Under the pieces are notes generated by a model. The model had not been told where the DNA came from. It was given only the letters and a program-made list of their open reading frames with translations, and did not search any database. Shown piece after piece: positions 5,761 to 12,806 of a stretch of 12,903 bases of DNA. Positions within the stretch are counted from its first letter, which is position 1. Each line of letters starts with the position of its first letter. This stretch comes from Empedobacter stercoris (GTDB lineage: Bacteria; Bacteroidota; Bacteroidia; Flavobacteriales; Weeksellaceae), in assembly GCF_965137335.1 (NCBI RefSeq), contig NZ_CBCRZD010000046.1. One strand, 5' to 3'. The translations under genes and the position numbers were made by a program.

Positions 5761-6408
5761 TTACAAATACGTCAAAATATTCCCTCTAGTTTTCAACCAA
5801 CCTGTAATACTATATCTTGGTCGATGGACGGTTTTTACTTCGTGCGGAATACTTTTACTATCAAAAACAGCCAAACGACCAGCTAGAGGTAAAATATCTA
5901 ATTCTTTTTCTACCGTATTTTCATCATGCAAATAAAGCGTCAGCTGACCTCCATATTCGTCTTTCCATTGTTCATCATTCAAATACAACACAACAGATAA
6001 TGTTCGTCTATCATCATTTTTAAAGGCATCAATGTGCTTTTGATAAAAAGTTCCTTCAGGATAAATCGCATAATGAAACTCACTTTCTTCAATTCCCATG
6101 TAGCATGTTAAGTTGAGATAGTCAATGAAATCATTTATTTTCTGAAAGAAAATTTCTTCTGTGTGCGATTTATTTTCTTCATCAATCCATTTAATTTTAT
6201 CACCTCTAATTGATTTTACAATCTGTTCGTTAACCGAACTTCCAATGGCTGCTTGATGAAAATTTTGTTTATCTTCTTTACGAATTATGGCTTCGCGAAG
6301 TTGTTTAGTTTCTTCTTCTGAGAAAAAAAAGTCTGAAATAGAGTATTTTTGATTTGATAAGTCATCAATAATCTTTTCATAAATTGGGTTTAATGTAATA
6401 CTACTCAT
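5761..6408 (-). CDS. 2OG-Fe(II) oxygenase (prolyl-4-hydroxylase-like)
   Basis: This 215-residue protein has a helical N-terminal third and a C-terminal double-stranded beta-helix. The iron ligands are H125 and D127 (YQKHIDAF) and H189 (IPHEV). R198 in RPRYSITGW is the expected 2-oxoglutarate-binding residue nine positions after the distal His. LSVVLYLND, GGQLTLYL and LAGRLAVFDS are typical strands of the family. It would use O2 and 2-oxoglutarate to hydroxylate a protein or small molecule; the substrate is unknown. It is probably cytoplasmic. Its end lies 25 bp from the damaged IS, but the final GWLKTR is where the family normally stops, so the gene looks complete. Start is the ATG at 6408. 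Confidence 0.88.
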   Translation of the reverse strand: MSSITLNPIYEKIIDDLSNQKYSISDFFFSEEETKQLREAIIRKEDKQNFHQAAIGSSVNEQIVKSIRGDKIKWIDEENKSHTEEIFFQKINDFIDYLNLTCYMGIEESEFHYAIYPEGTFYQKHIDAFKNDDRRTLSVVLYLNDEQWKDEYGGQLTLYLHDENTVEKELDILPLAGRLAVFDSKSIPHEVKTVHRPRYSITGWLKTRGNILTYL

Positions 6409-6479
6409 TCATTATTATGAAAACGGCAGTAAATGTAGATTTAATTAAAAAAAAATAATCATAAATATTATTTTTTTTC

Positions 6480-6515
6480 AAAAAAAAGACAGAACTATTC
6501 TCTTGCCTAATAGTT
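6480..6515 (-). terminator. Probable terminator after the GNAT gene
   Basis: On the minus strand aactatt (plus 6509-6515) pairs with aatagtt (plus 6493-6499) across a 9-nt loop. Five bases further on comes a run of eight T residues (plus 6480-6487). The stem is short and AT-rich. It lies 15 bp after the GNAT stop, so the assignment is plausible but not strong. Confidence 0.4.
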
Positions 6516-6529
6516 ATATGATCTGAAAA

Positions 6530-7057
6530 TCACTTAAACCACTCATCTTTATCAAGTTGGTAAATAAAATTTAATTTTGGCTCTTCTCCAAAATAAGTTA
6601 TTTCTTCTGTTTTTACTTTTCTACAACCTAATCGTTCTACTGCAACCTGAGAACGTTTGTTCTCTGCACCAACATGCAAATAAACTTTGTCCACAAATTG
6701 AAAAATATAATCGAACATCATTTTTTTTACTGACGGATTATAGCCTTTTCCCCAACAATTAGTGGAATAAAACGTATAACCAATTAATATAGAAACATCT
6801 TTTTCATCATAATCATAGAAACGAGTACTTCCAACAACAAGATTTGATTGCTTATCTATTACTTTGAAAGCGCCTTTGCTTTGAATTGCACCTTCAAAAA
6901 AAATCATAAAAACATCTCGTTTCCAACGATTTTTATTGGGATGTTGTTCCCAAATTTTCGGATCTGAAGCCGCAGCATATACCTCTTCAAAATCACTTGA
7001 TTTTAAAGGTTCTAATCGAATTAAATCATTTTCTAAATGTGGTTGAATATTGATCAT
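6530..7057 (-). CDS. GNAT-family N-acetyltransferase (RimJ/RimL type)
   Basis: This 175-residue protein opens with a RimJ/RimL-type start (LENDLIRLEPLKSSDFEEVY). It has a beta-hairpin GSTRFYDYD and then IGYTFYSTNCWGKGYN, where WGKGYN (102-107) is the acetyl-CoA pyrophosphate-binding turn. V-GAENKRSQVAVERLG at 129-144 is the usual C-terminal helix motif. It transfers an acetyl group from acetyl-CoA to an amine, possibly a protein N-terminus, but the substrate cannot be inferred. Its ATG lies 8 nt after the extended lipoprotein frame, so it is probably the second gene of that transcript. The family is firm. Confidence 0.85.
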   Translation of the reverse strand: MINIQPHLENDLIRLEPLKSSDFEEVYAAASDPKIWEQHPNKNRWKRDVFMIFFEGAIQSKGAFKVIDKQSNLVVGSTRFYDYDEKDVSILIGYTFYSTNCWGKGYNPSVKKMMFDYIFQFVDKVYLHVGAENKRSQVAVERLGCRKVKTEEITYFGEEPKLNFIYQLDKDEWFK

Positions 7058-7065
7058 TTGCTGTT

Positions 7066-7227
7066 TTAATACATGACTAATTTATCTAAATCTAACAATA
7101 AATAATTAATATTTTGATTAATTGTTCGTGTTGCAGATTGCATTTGCTTAAGCATTCGCGATCGATTATACAATTCTTGTGCGGTGTAAGTCCCACCAAT
7201 TCCGAAATTCACAGATTGATTGGCTTC
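7066..7227 (-). pseudogene. Separated C-terminal 53 codons of the lipoprotein gene
   Basis: Directly after the TAA at 7228-7230 the same frame stays open for 53 codons, to a TAA at 7066-7068. It reads VNFGIGGTYTAQELYNRSRM, then Gln-, Asn- and Leu-rich helices ending in LLLDLDKLVMY. The amino-acid make-up is that of a normal folded protein, not random AT-rich sequence. No good start codon exists near its beginning. The simplest reading is one longer protein of about 318 residues, split by a single-base change to TAA (for example from AAA, CAA or GAA). A natural stop followed by chance open frame, or a sequencing error, remain possible. Confidence 0.5.
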
Positions 7228-8022
7228 TTACATATTATTTTCAAAATTGAATTCTAACCAGCGACCTTTTATATTCCCTATAATTGAAGTTCCGTCTGTA
7301 TGATTAGAAAACTTTTTCTCGGTGTACATGTACCAAACAAATGGTGGAAAATTTTCTGATTCTAACTTTTGTGTCCAAATATCACGCAATAAATTTCGTT
7401 GATGTATAAATTCTATTTTTTTTCCTTTTGGATTAAGTGTTGCCAACCCCAAACCAGCTCCCAAAACACCACCACCAATATCTACTGCGCTTCCCCAGCT
7501 ATCACTTTTTATAATTCCACTTGCAACAGAGGCCGCTGCACCAGCAACAATAGAATAGATTACTAATTTATTATTTCGATTATCATTCATATTTTGCAAA
7601 TAACTCGCCATTTGTTCAACCCGTTCGCCTTCGCAATCAAATTCTGCGGCAACAGCGTCTAATTCTGTTAATGCAATTGTAATTTTATTATTGATAGAGT
7701 TTTTAAGTTCTAAAATTTTCACTCTCGATTCGAGCGAATTATCTTTTTTCAATTCATTGATACTTTTTACTTCGTCTAAAGAATTAAGCGCATTTAGAAT
7801 TAAAATACTTTGATCCGAAAAACCATTTCTCAAATCAGAATTTGCTTGGAGAATAGAATCAGCGTTGTAGAAAGGCAATTTTTTTTCGTAATTGTACTGC
7901 TGAGGTGCTTTACAATAACTATTTTTTAATGTTAGAATATGTTCGTTAATATGCTGATTCTTCTGAGAAACACAAGAACTTATCGCAATTATGCAAAAAA
8001 GTATTGGTATTAATAATTTCAT
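7228..8022 (-). CDS. Putative lipoprotein of unknown function, possibly truncated
   Basis: This 264-residue protein begins with a lipoprotein signal (MKLLIPILFCIIAISSC; lipobox I-S-S-C17). There follow helical, coiled-coil-prone stretches (residues about 55-150) and a Gly/Ala-rich hydrophobic region at 153-196 (IVAGAAASVASG and GGGVLGAGLGLATL) that could insert in or lie along a membrane. The mixed tail FIHQRNLLRDIWTQKLES comes next. It should be anchored in the outer or inner membrane; no charged export signal follows the Cys. I recognise no functional family. The frame continues for 53 codons beyond the stop, so the full-length protein was probably about 318 residues. A promoter with a palindrome over its -33 box lies upstream, and the GNAT gene follows. 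Confidence 0.75.
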   Translation of the reverse strand: MKLLIPILFCIIAISSCVSQKNQHINEHILTLKNSYCKAPQQYNYEKKLPFYNADSILQANSDLRNGFSDQSILILNALNSLDEVKSINELKKDNSLESRVKILELKNSINNKITIALTELDAVAAEFDCEGERVEQMASYLQNMNDNRNNKLVIYSIVAGAAASVASGIIKSDSWGSAVDIGGGVLGAGLGLATLNPKGKKIEFIHQRNLLRDIWTQKLESENFPPFVWYMYTEKKFSNHTDGTSIIGNIKGRWLEFNFENNM

Positions 8023-8044
8023 AAATCATAAGTTAGTTGCCTTA

Positions 8045-8075
8045 TAAAAATAGTATTTCATTTTATTTGTACAAA
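8045..8075 (-). promoter_or_regulatory. Promoter of the lipoprotein gene
   Basis: On the minus strand TTTG (plus 8072-8075) and TATTTTTA (plus 8045-8052) are 19 nt apart. This fits the Bacteroidota -33/-7 arrangement, with one mismatch in the -7 box. The leader to the ATG at 8022 would be about 16 nt. The -33 box lies inside a 22-bp palindrome. Confidence 0.5.
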
Positions 8076-8081
8076 TAAAAT
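8060..8081. promoter_or_regulatory. 22-bp perfect palindrome, candidate operator
   Basis: attttatttgt (8060-8070) is the exact reverse complement of acaaataaaat (8071-8081), with no spacer. It lies between the divergent lipoprotein and DUF1569 genes and covers the -33 box of the former. A dimeric repressor or activator could bind it. No regulator gene is adjacent. With no loop it is a poor RNA hairpin, which favours a DNA-level site. Confidence 0.45.
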
Positions 8082-8147
8082 ATGCTAAATTAATGTCTTT
8101 TTTGATCAAAAATAAATTAACTTACACCCTATCTAAAAATAAATAAT

Positions 8148-8603
8148 ATGTTTCTAAATTTTGACGACAAAGAGAATTTAATTTCAAAATTAAAAACTTT
8201 AAAAATTGATCAACAACCTGAATGGGGAATTATGACTCCTCAACACATGGTTGAACATTTAATTGTAACAACTAAAATATCAAATGGAGGTTTAAGTGTG
8301 CCCTGCAACGTTCCTGCTGAACAAATTCCACAATATAAAGCGTTCTTATTAGAATCTGATCAAGAAATGCAAAAAGGAATTAAAGCAAATGGAATGGAAG
8401 GTTTGTTGGATTTACGTTATCCTTCTTTAGAAGCTTCTATTGAAAAATTAGAAGAAGAAATAGATAAATTTAACACGTTTTTTGAAAATAATCCAGACGC
8501 TAAAATTACAAATCCTGTTTTAGCAGAAATTGGTTACGAAGATTGGAAAACGTTTCATAAAAAGCATTACACGCATCATTTCAAACAATTTGGATTGATG
8601 TAA
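8148..8603 (+). CDS. DUF1569 / DinB-like four-helix protein
   Basis: This 151-residue all-helical protein has the DinB/DUF1569 pattern WGIMTPQHMVEHL near the N-terminus and WKTFHKKHYTHHFKQFGL at the C-terminus. The conserved His residues H33, H37, H140 and H144 are candidates for a metal site, as in DinB-superfamily enzymes. Many members are thiol-dependent transferases or isomerases, and others have no known role; I assign none. There is no signal peptide, so it is cytoplasmic. It is a single-gene unit, divergent from the lipoprotein gene, with a strong terminator shared with the convergent peptidase gene. Confidence 0.75.
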   Translation: MFLNFDDKENLISKLKTLKIDQQPEWGIMTPQHMVEHLIVTTKISNGGLSVPCNVPAEQIPQYKAFLLESDQEMQKGIKANGMEGLLDLRYPSLEASIEKLEEEIDKFNTFFENNPDAKITNPVLAEIGYEDWKTFHKKHYTHHFKQFGLM

Positions 8604-8609
8604 GAAATG

Positions 8610-8637
8610 ATAAAAGCCGCTTAATAGCGGCTTTTAT
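8610..8637. terminator. Bidirectional intrinsic terminator
   Basis: ataaaagccgct (8610-8621) and agcggcttttat (8626-8637) form a 12-bp perfect stem with a 4-nt loop, a GC core, and A/T-rich flanks. It lies between the convergent DUF1569 and M42 peptidase genes and can end both transcripts. Confidence 0.85.
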
Positions 8638-8653
8638 AACATCTATTCAAATC

Positions 8654-9745
8654 TTAAACAGTGTGATATTTAAAACTTTGTTCGTTTTTAATTGTTTTAA
8701 CCGATTCGTAAATCAATTCGATTACATTTTTCACATCAGCTTGATGAACCATTTCAACAGTTGTATGCATATAACGCAAGGGCAACGAAATTAGTGCAGA
8801 AGGAACACCACCATTGCTATATGCAAATGCATCTGTATCCGTTCCTGTTACGCGAGAACTTGCAGCTCTTTGAAAAGGAATATTATTTTTCTCAGCTGCA
8901 TCAATAATCAATTCACGCACATTATTTTGAACTGCTGGAGCATAATATACAACTGGTCCATCGCCACATTTTTGCTCTCCTTCTTTCGATTTTGTAATCA
9001 TAGGAGTCGTCGTATCATGCGTTACATCTGTTATTATTGCTACATTTGGTTTGATTGTTTGTGTAATCATTTCTGCTCCACGCAATCCTACTTCTTCTTG
9101 TACAGCATTTACAACATATAAACCAAAATCTAATTGATCTTTATTTTCGGCTAATTTACGTGCAACCTCTGCAATCATAAACCCTCCCATTCTATTATCA
9201 ATGGCGCGGCAAACGAAATAACGGTCATTTAAGGTAAAAAACTCATCTGGATATGTAATGACACAACCAACGTGAATTCCAAGTTCTAGCACTTCTTCTT
9301 TGGATGTACAACCTGTATCGATCCAAATTTTATCTGGCGTTGGCGCTTCATCTTTACCTGCTTGACGTAAGTGAATTGCTGGCCAACCAAAAACTCCTTT
9401 TACAATTCCTTTTTTGGTATGAATATTCACCACCTTTGATGGTGCAATCATATGATCTGAACCTCCATTACGAATAACATAAATCAATCCATCATCAGAA
9501 ATGTAATTTACAAACCAAGAAATCTCATCCGCATGTGCTTCAATCACTACTTTATATTTCGCGTCGGGGTTAATCACACCATATGCAGAACCGTAATTGT
9601 CTGTTTTTACTTCGTCTACATAAGGTTTAATATAATCCATCCAAACTTTTTGCCCTTCACTTTCAAAACCTGTTGGTGAAGCAGTATTTAAATATTTAGA
9701 CAAAAAATCTAACGATTGTTGATCAAACAAATTATTTGTACTCAT
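8654..9745 (-). CDS. M42 family metallopeptidase (glutamyl aminopeptidase-like)
   Basis: This 363-residue protein is full length for family M42. The di-metal and catalytic residues are all visible: H71 and D73 (EAHADEIS), D183 (RAIDNRMGG), E217 and E218 (AVQEEVGLRGA), D240 (IITDVTHD) and H327 (RYMHTTVEM). TASPTGFE at 21-28 and GTDTDAF at 301-307 are also typical. M42 enzymes are cytoplasmic aminopeptidases that form large tetrahedral complexes and trim peptides released by other proteases. Specificity (Glu/Asp or broader) cannot be read here. It is a single-gene unit with a TACATTTG -7 box and a terminator shared with the DUF1569 gene. Confidence 0.93.
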   Translation of the reverse strand: MSTNNLFDQQSLDFLSKYLNTASPTGFESEGQKVWMDYIKPYVDEVKTDNYGSAYGVINPDAKYKVVIEAHADEISWFVNYISDDGLIYVIRNGGSDHMIAPSKVVNIHTKKGIVKGVFGWPAIHLRQAGKDEAPTPDKIWIDTGCTSKEEVLELGIHVGCVITYPDEFFTLNDRYFVCRAIDNRMGGFMIAEVARKLAENKDQLDFGLYVVNAVQEEVGLRGAEMITQTIKPNVAIITDVTHDTTTPMITKSKEGEQKCGDGPVVYYAPAVQNNVRELIIDAAEKNNIPFQRAASSRVTGTDTDAFAYSNGGVPSALISLPLRYMHTTVEMVHQADVKNVIELIYESVKTIKNEQSFKYHTV

Positions 9746-9763
9746 TTTAGTTTATTTATCTAA

Positions 9764-9771
9764 CAAATGTA
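9764..9771 (-). promoter_or_regulatory. -7 box of the M42 peptidase gene
   Basis: The minus strand reads TACATTTG, a full match to TAnnTTTG. Transcription would start near 9757, about 12 nt before the ATG at 9745. No clear TTG stands at the ideal upstream distance. The spacer to the divergent DUF4294 gene is only 61 bp, so the two promoters must overlap or abut. Confidence 0.5.
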
Positions 9772-9806
9772 CTAATTTTAGGAACAATTTTTGAACTAAT
9801 TCACAC

Positions 9807-10460
9807 ATGAAATTTTATATCTATCACATAACATTAATGCTCACTTTTTTGGGTATCCCACATCTAAATGCCCAAATTTTCGGCTTAGATTTAGGAGGTA
9901 AAAGCCCATCTCAAGAAATCAAAAATGACTCGATAAATATTGATGAATTAACTTTTAGTCCTTTCGATACTATATATTTAAATGAATCAAGTTTTTATTC
10001 TGTTCATTTAAAATCAGATTTAGAAAAAAAATATTATATATGGCTAAGAAAGCGCGTGCGTGATGTTTGGCCCTATGTAAGAACAGCTGTTAGAGAATAT
10101 AATTATGTTTCTGATACCATTCAAACAATGGATAAAAGACGAGATAAAAAACGTTTTATTAAAACGAGACAAAAAGATTTAGCAGATCAGTTTGAGAATC
10201 AATTAAAAAATATGTCAAGTTCTCGAGGTCAAATTTTAACGAAATTAATTTACAAAGAAACAGACAAAACAACTTACGATATTATTAAAGAATTACGTGG
10301 AGGATTAAATGCTTTTCTGTACCAAGCTGCAAGTGGAGCATTTAACATCGATCTAAAACAAACCTTTGATCCTAAACGTACTCGTGAAGATTTATATATC
10401 GCTGTCATTCTTCAACGAGATTTTGCCGATGGTATTTTAAAACCCGTCGACGAAGATTAG
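9807..10460 (+). CDS. DUF4294 exported protein
   Basis: This 217-residue protein has a signal peptide (MKFYIYHITLMLTFLGIPHL), with cleavage likely after NA22. The DUF4294 domain occupies about 70-200: YYIWLRKRVRDVWPYVRTA, then MDKRRDKKRFIKTRQKDLAD, GQILTKLIYKETDKTTYDII and KELRGG. DUF4294 is confined largely to Bacteroidota, with no known activity. The many Lys/Arg residues in helices suggest a periplasmic protein that binds something acidic, but that is only a guess. It is divergent from the M42 gene and 73 bp upstream of pfkA, which has its own -7 box. No terminator is seen between them. Confidence 0.85.
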   Translation: MKFYIYHITLMLTFLGIPHLNAQIFGLDLGGKSPSQEIKNDSINIDELTFSPFDTIYLNESSFYSVHLKSDLEKKYYIWLRKRVRDVWPYVRTAVREYNYVSDTIQTMDKRRDKKRFIKTRQKDLADQFENQLKNMSSSRGQILTKLIYKETDKTTYDIIKELRGGLNAFLYQAASGAFNIDLKQTFDPKRTREDLYIAVILQRDFADGILKPVDED

Positions 10461-10507
10461 TTTATCTTTAACAATTACCTGTTACAATAATATTCTGTTT
10501 TTTTTAT

Positions 10508-10515
10508 TATATTTG
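10508..10515 (+). promoter_or_regulatory. -7 box of pfkA
   Basis: TATATTTG matches TAnnTTTG fully. A start near 10522 would leave a leader of about 12 nt that still includes the purine-rich aaggg before the GTG start. The -33 region is T-rich without a clear TTG. Confidence 0.5.
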
Positions 10516-10533
10516 ATTTAATAAGGGTAAAAC

Positions 10534-11517
10534 GTGAAAAACAATATAAAAAGAATCGGTGTATTAACCTCTGGAGGTGATGCGCCCGGAATGAATGCTG
10601 CCTTACGTGCCGTAGTTAGAGCATGCAAATATTACAACATTACATCTGTTGGCATTCGTCAAGGATTTGAAGGCTTGATTAACAATGATATGATAGAACT
10701 TGGACCTCGTTCAGTTAAAAATATTATTAATCAAGGTGGTACAATTCTTAAAACTGCTCGTTCAGCTGAATTCAAAACTATGGAAGGTCGTCAAAAAGCC
10801 TATGAGCATCTCAAAAAAAACAACATAGATGCACTTGTCATAATTGGTGGTGATGGATCTTTTACTGGAGCAAATATCTTTCACAAAGAGTTTGGGGTTC
10901 CGTTTATTGGAATTCCTGGTACTATTGACAACGATATCTTTGGAACAGACTTTACAATTGGTTATGACACAGCGTTGAATACTGTAATTGATGCGATTGA
11001 TAAATTAAGAGATACTGCAACTTCGCATGATCGTGTATTTTTTGTAGAAGTGATGGGACGTGATGCAGGTTTTATTGCATTAAATAGTGGAATTGCTTCG
11101 GGAGCACAAGATATTTTGATTCCTGAACAACGTGATAGTGTAGAAGAATTATGCTCATCGTTAGAACGTTCAGAAAAATCTGGAAAAAAATCAAGTATCG
11201 TTGTGGTAGCAGAAGGCGAAAAATTAGGTGGAGTTTATGAATTAGCGAAACAAGTTCAATCGAAACATCCCGAATATGATATTCGCGTTACAGTATTAGG
11301 ACATATTCAACGTGGAGGATCACCATCATGTCATGATCGTGTGTTGGCAAGTCGTTTGGGAATTGCTGCTGTTGAAGGTCTTTTACAAGATCAATCTAAC
11401 TTAATGGCGGGTATTCGTTCCAATAAAGTGGTCTTCACCCCTATTGCTGAAGCTATTAAAAAACACAACGAAATCGATATGGAATTGATAAAAGTTGCAA
11501 ATATATTAGCCATCTAA
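10534..11517 (+). CDS. pfkA: 6-phosphofructokinase
   Basis: This enzyme phosphorylates fructose 6-phosphate to fructose 1,6-bisphosphate, the committed step of glycolysis. At 327 residues it has the usual bacterial length. Visible sites are GGD (14-16), GGDGS (105-109), PGTIDND (128-134, catalytic base D132), MGRDAGF (174-180) and HIQRGG (257-262). Gly at 108 in GGDGS marks the ATP-dependent type; pyrophosphate-dependent enzymes have Asp there. The start is GTG at 10534: a stop lies two codons upstream (10528-10530) and no earlier start is possible. It is followed by gap after 37 bp with no terminator, so the two form a glycolytic operon in the cytoplasm. Confidence 0.97.
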   Translation: MKNNIKRIGVLTSGGDAPGMNAALRAVVRACKYYNITSVGIRQGFEGLINNDMIELGPRSVKNIINQGGTILKTARSAEFKTMEGRQKAYEHLKKNNIDALVIIGGDGSFTGANIFHKEFGVPFIGIPGTIDNDIFGTDFTIGYDTALNTVIDAIDKLRDTATSHDRVFFVEVMGRDAGFIALNSGIASGAQDILIPEQRDSVEELCSSLERSEKSGKKSSIVVVAEGEKLGGVYELAKQVQSKHPEYDIRVTVLGHIQRGGSPSCHDRVLASRLGIAAVEGLLQDQSNLMAGIRSNKVVFTPIAEAIKKHNEIDMELIKVANILAI

Positions 11518-11554
11518 TCTATAAATAAAAATATAAAGGGAAATTATATATACT

Positions 11555-12559
11555 ATGTCAAAAATTAAAATTGGAATCAACGGATTCGGAAGAATAGGTA
11601 GCCTTGTTTTTGGGGTTGCGATTGAAAGAGAAGATATTGAAATCGTAGGAATTAACGATTTAGTAGACGTTGATTATTTAGCTTATATGCTAAAGTACGA
11701 CTCTGTTCACGGAAAATTTGACGGAGAAATTAAAGTCGAAAACGGAAATTTAATTGTCAATGGACAAACCATAAGAGTTACAGCTGAAAAAGATCCAGCT
11801 AACTTAAAATGGGACGAAGTTGGTGCTGATATTGTCGTAGAAGCCACAGGTTTGTTTTTAACTAAAGAAACAGCAGGTAAACACATCAAAGCTGGAGCAA
11901 AAAAAGTCGTTTTAACTGGACCTTCTAAAGATGATACACCAATGTTTGTAATGGGAGTTAACCATAAAGATGTTACTGCAGCTGATACCATTGTTTCGAA
12001 TGCATCTTGTACTACAAATTGCTTAGCACCATTAGCTAAAGTTGTACATGAAAAATTTGGAATCGTTGAAGCTTTAATGACAACTGTCCACGCAACTACA
12101 GCAACACAAAAAACTGTCGATGGTCCATCTAATAAAGATTGGAGAGGTGGTAGAAGTGCAATGGTTAATATTATTCCTTCTTCAACTGGAGCAGCAAAAG
12201 CCGTAGGAAAAGTAATTCCAGAATTAAACGGGAAATTAACAGGAATGTCTTTTCGAGTACCTACAGTTAATGTTTCCGTAGTTGATTTAACAGTTAAATT
12301 AGCAAAAGAAACTAATTATGACGAAATCAAAAAAGTAATGCAAGAAGCAGCTGAAGGAGAACTGAAAGGTATTTTAGGATACACTGACGAACCTTTGGTT
12401 TCTCAAGATTTCGTAGGAGATACAAGAACTTGTGTTTTCGATGCGGGAGCAGGAATTATGTTAAATCCAACTTTTGTTAAATTAGTTGCTTGGTATGATA
12501 ACGAAATTGGTTACTCAAACAAAGTTGTTGATTTGATTCAACATATGGCAAAAATTTAA
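11555..12559 (+). CDS. gap: Glyceraldehyde-3-phosphate dehydrogenase
   Basis: This enzyme oxidises glyceraldehyde 3-phosphate to 1,3-bisphosphoglycerate with NAD+. At 334 residues it has the normal length. It has the Rossmann motif INGFGRIG (8-15) and an acidic residue, D35, in GINDL that favours NAD over NADP. The active-site Cys152 lies in NASCTTNCLAPL, His179 in TTVHATTATQ, and a substrate-phosphate region GRSAMVNIIPSSTGAAKAV follows. The end WYDNEIGYSNKVVDL is standard. These traits point to the glycolytic form rather than a gluconeogenic NADP-type paralogue. An aaaggg purine run lies 14 nt before the ATG. A strong terminator 22 bp after the stop closes the pfkA-gap unit. Confidence 0.97.
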   Translation: MSKIKIGINGFGRIGSLVFGVAIEREDIEIVGINDLVDVDYLAYMLKYDSVHGKFDGEIKVENGNLIVNGQTIRVTAEKDPANLKWDEVGADIVVEATGLFLTKETAGKHIKAGAKKVVLTGPSKDDTPMFVMGVNHKDVTAADTIVSNASCTTNCLAPLAKVVHEKFGIVEALMTTVHATTATQKTVDGPSNKDWRGGRSAMVNIIPSSTGAAKAVGKVIPELNGKLTGMSFRVPTVNVSVVDLTVKLAKETNYDEIKKVMQEAAEGELKGILGYTDEPLVSQDFVGDTRTCVFDAGAGIMLNPTFVKLVAWYDNEIGYSNKVVDLIQHMAKI

Positions 12560-12580
12560 AAGCTTAAATACTTTATTTTT

Positions 12581-12615
12581 AAAGTCTTCTCTTTTTTGAG
12601 AAGACTTTTTATTTT
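12581..12615 (+). terminator. Intrinsic terminator of the pfkA-gap operon
   Basis: aaagtcttctc (12581-12591) pairs with gagaagacttt (12598-12608), an 11-bp perfect stem with a T6 loop, running into a long T-rich tract. Confidence 0.87.
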
Positions 12616-12675
12616 TTCACATTCTATTCGTATTTTATGGTTTAATATTTGATTTTGGATATACTAAACATTAAT

Positions 12676-12804
12676 ATGAAAAAAGAAATTGAATTTTCTG
12701 GTCCTAAAAAATCAACCATAGATAAACTATTGGCTTATTCTAAATCTATAAAAAATGTTAACACACAGAAAAAAGTTCATAAGGTTTTTATTTCCTTAAA
12801 TTAA
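12676..12804 (+). CDS. Small hypothetical protein (42 residues)
   Basis: An ATG at 12676 opens a 42-codon frame, MKKEIEFSGPKKSTIDKLLA then YSKSIKNVN, ending in TAA at 12802-12804. The basic, lysine-rich sequence with a short strand, a PKKSTI turn and an amphipathic helix looks protein-like. From memory, similar 40-60-residue proteins with a PKxSTI...LLxYSKxL pattern are common in flavobacteria, without known function. It has its own position after the gap terminator and ends 2 bp before the IS edge, so its C-terminus may be native or slightly altered by the insertion. It is too short for confident calling; the similarity is unverified. Confidence 0.5.
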   Translation: MKKEIEFSGPKKSTIDKLLAYSKSIKNVNTQKKVHKVFISLN

Positions 12805-12806
12805 TT

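Noticed and set aside
5732..6023. Two plus-strand frames (5732-5935 and 5817-6023) after the IS
   Set aside because: They overlap the oxygenase gene in antisense, including its catalytic region; the first overlaps the orfB stop by chance.
6448..6478. AT-only 12-bp hairpin between the oxygenase and GNAT genes
   Set aside because: The stem is A8/T8 with TAAT/ATTA and is expected often in such AT-rich spacers; the nearby 6480-6515 structure is a better terminator.
8870..9121. Plus-strand 83-codon frame inside the M42 peptidase
   Set aside because: It is antisense shadow, Cys/Ile/Tyr-rich and without structure expected of a gene.
11707..11991. Minus-strand 94-codon frame inside gap
   Set aside because: Long antisense frames are common opposite highly biased genes such as gap; no supporting start or motif.
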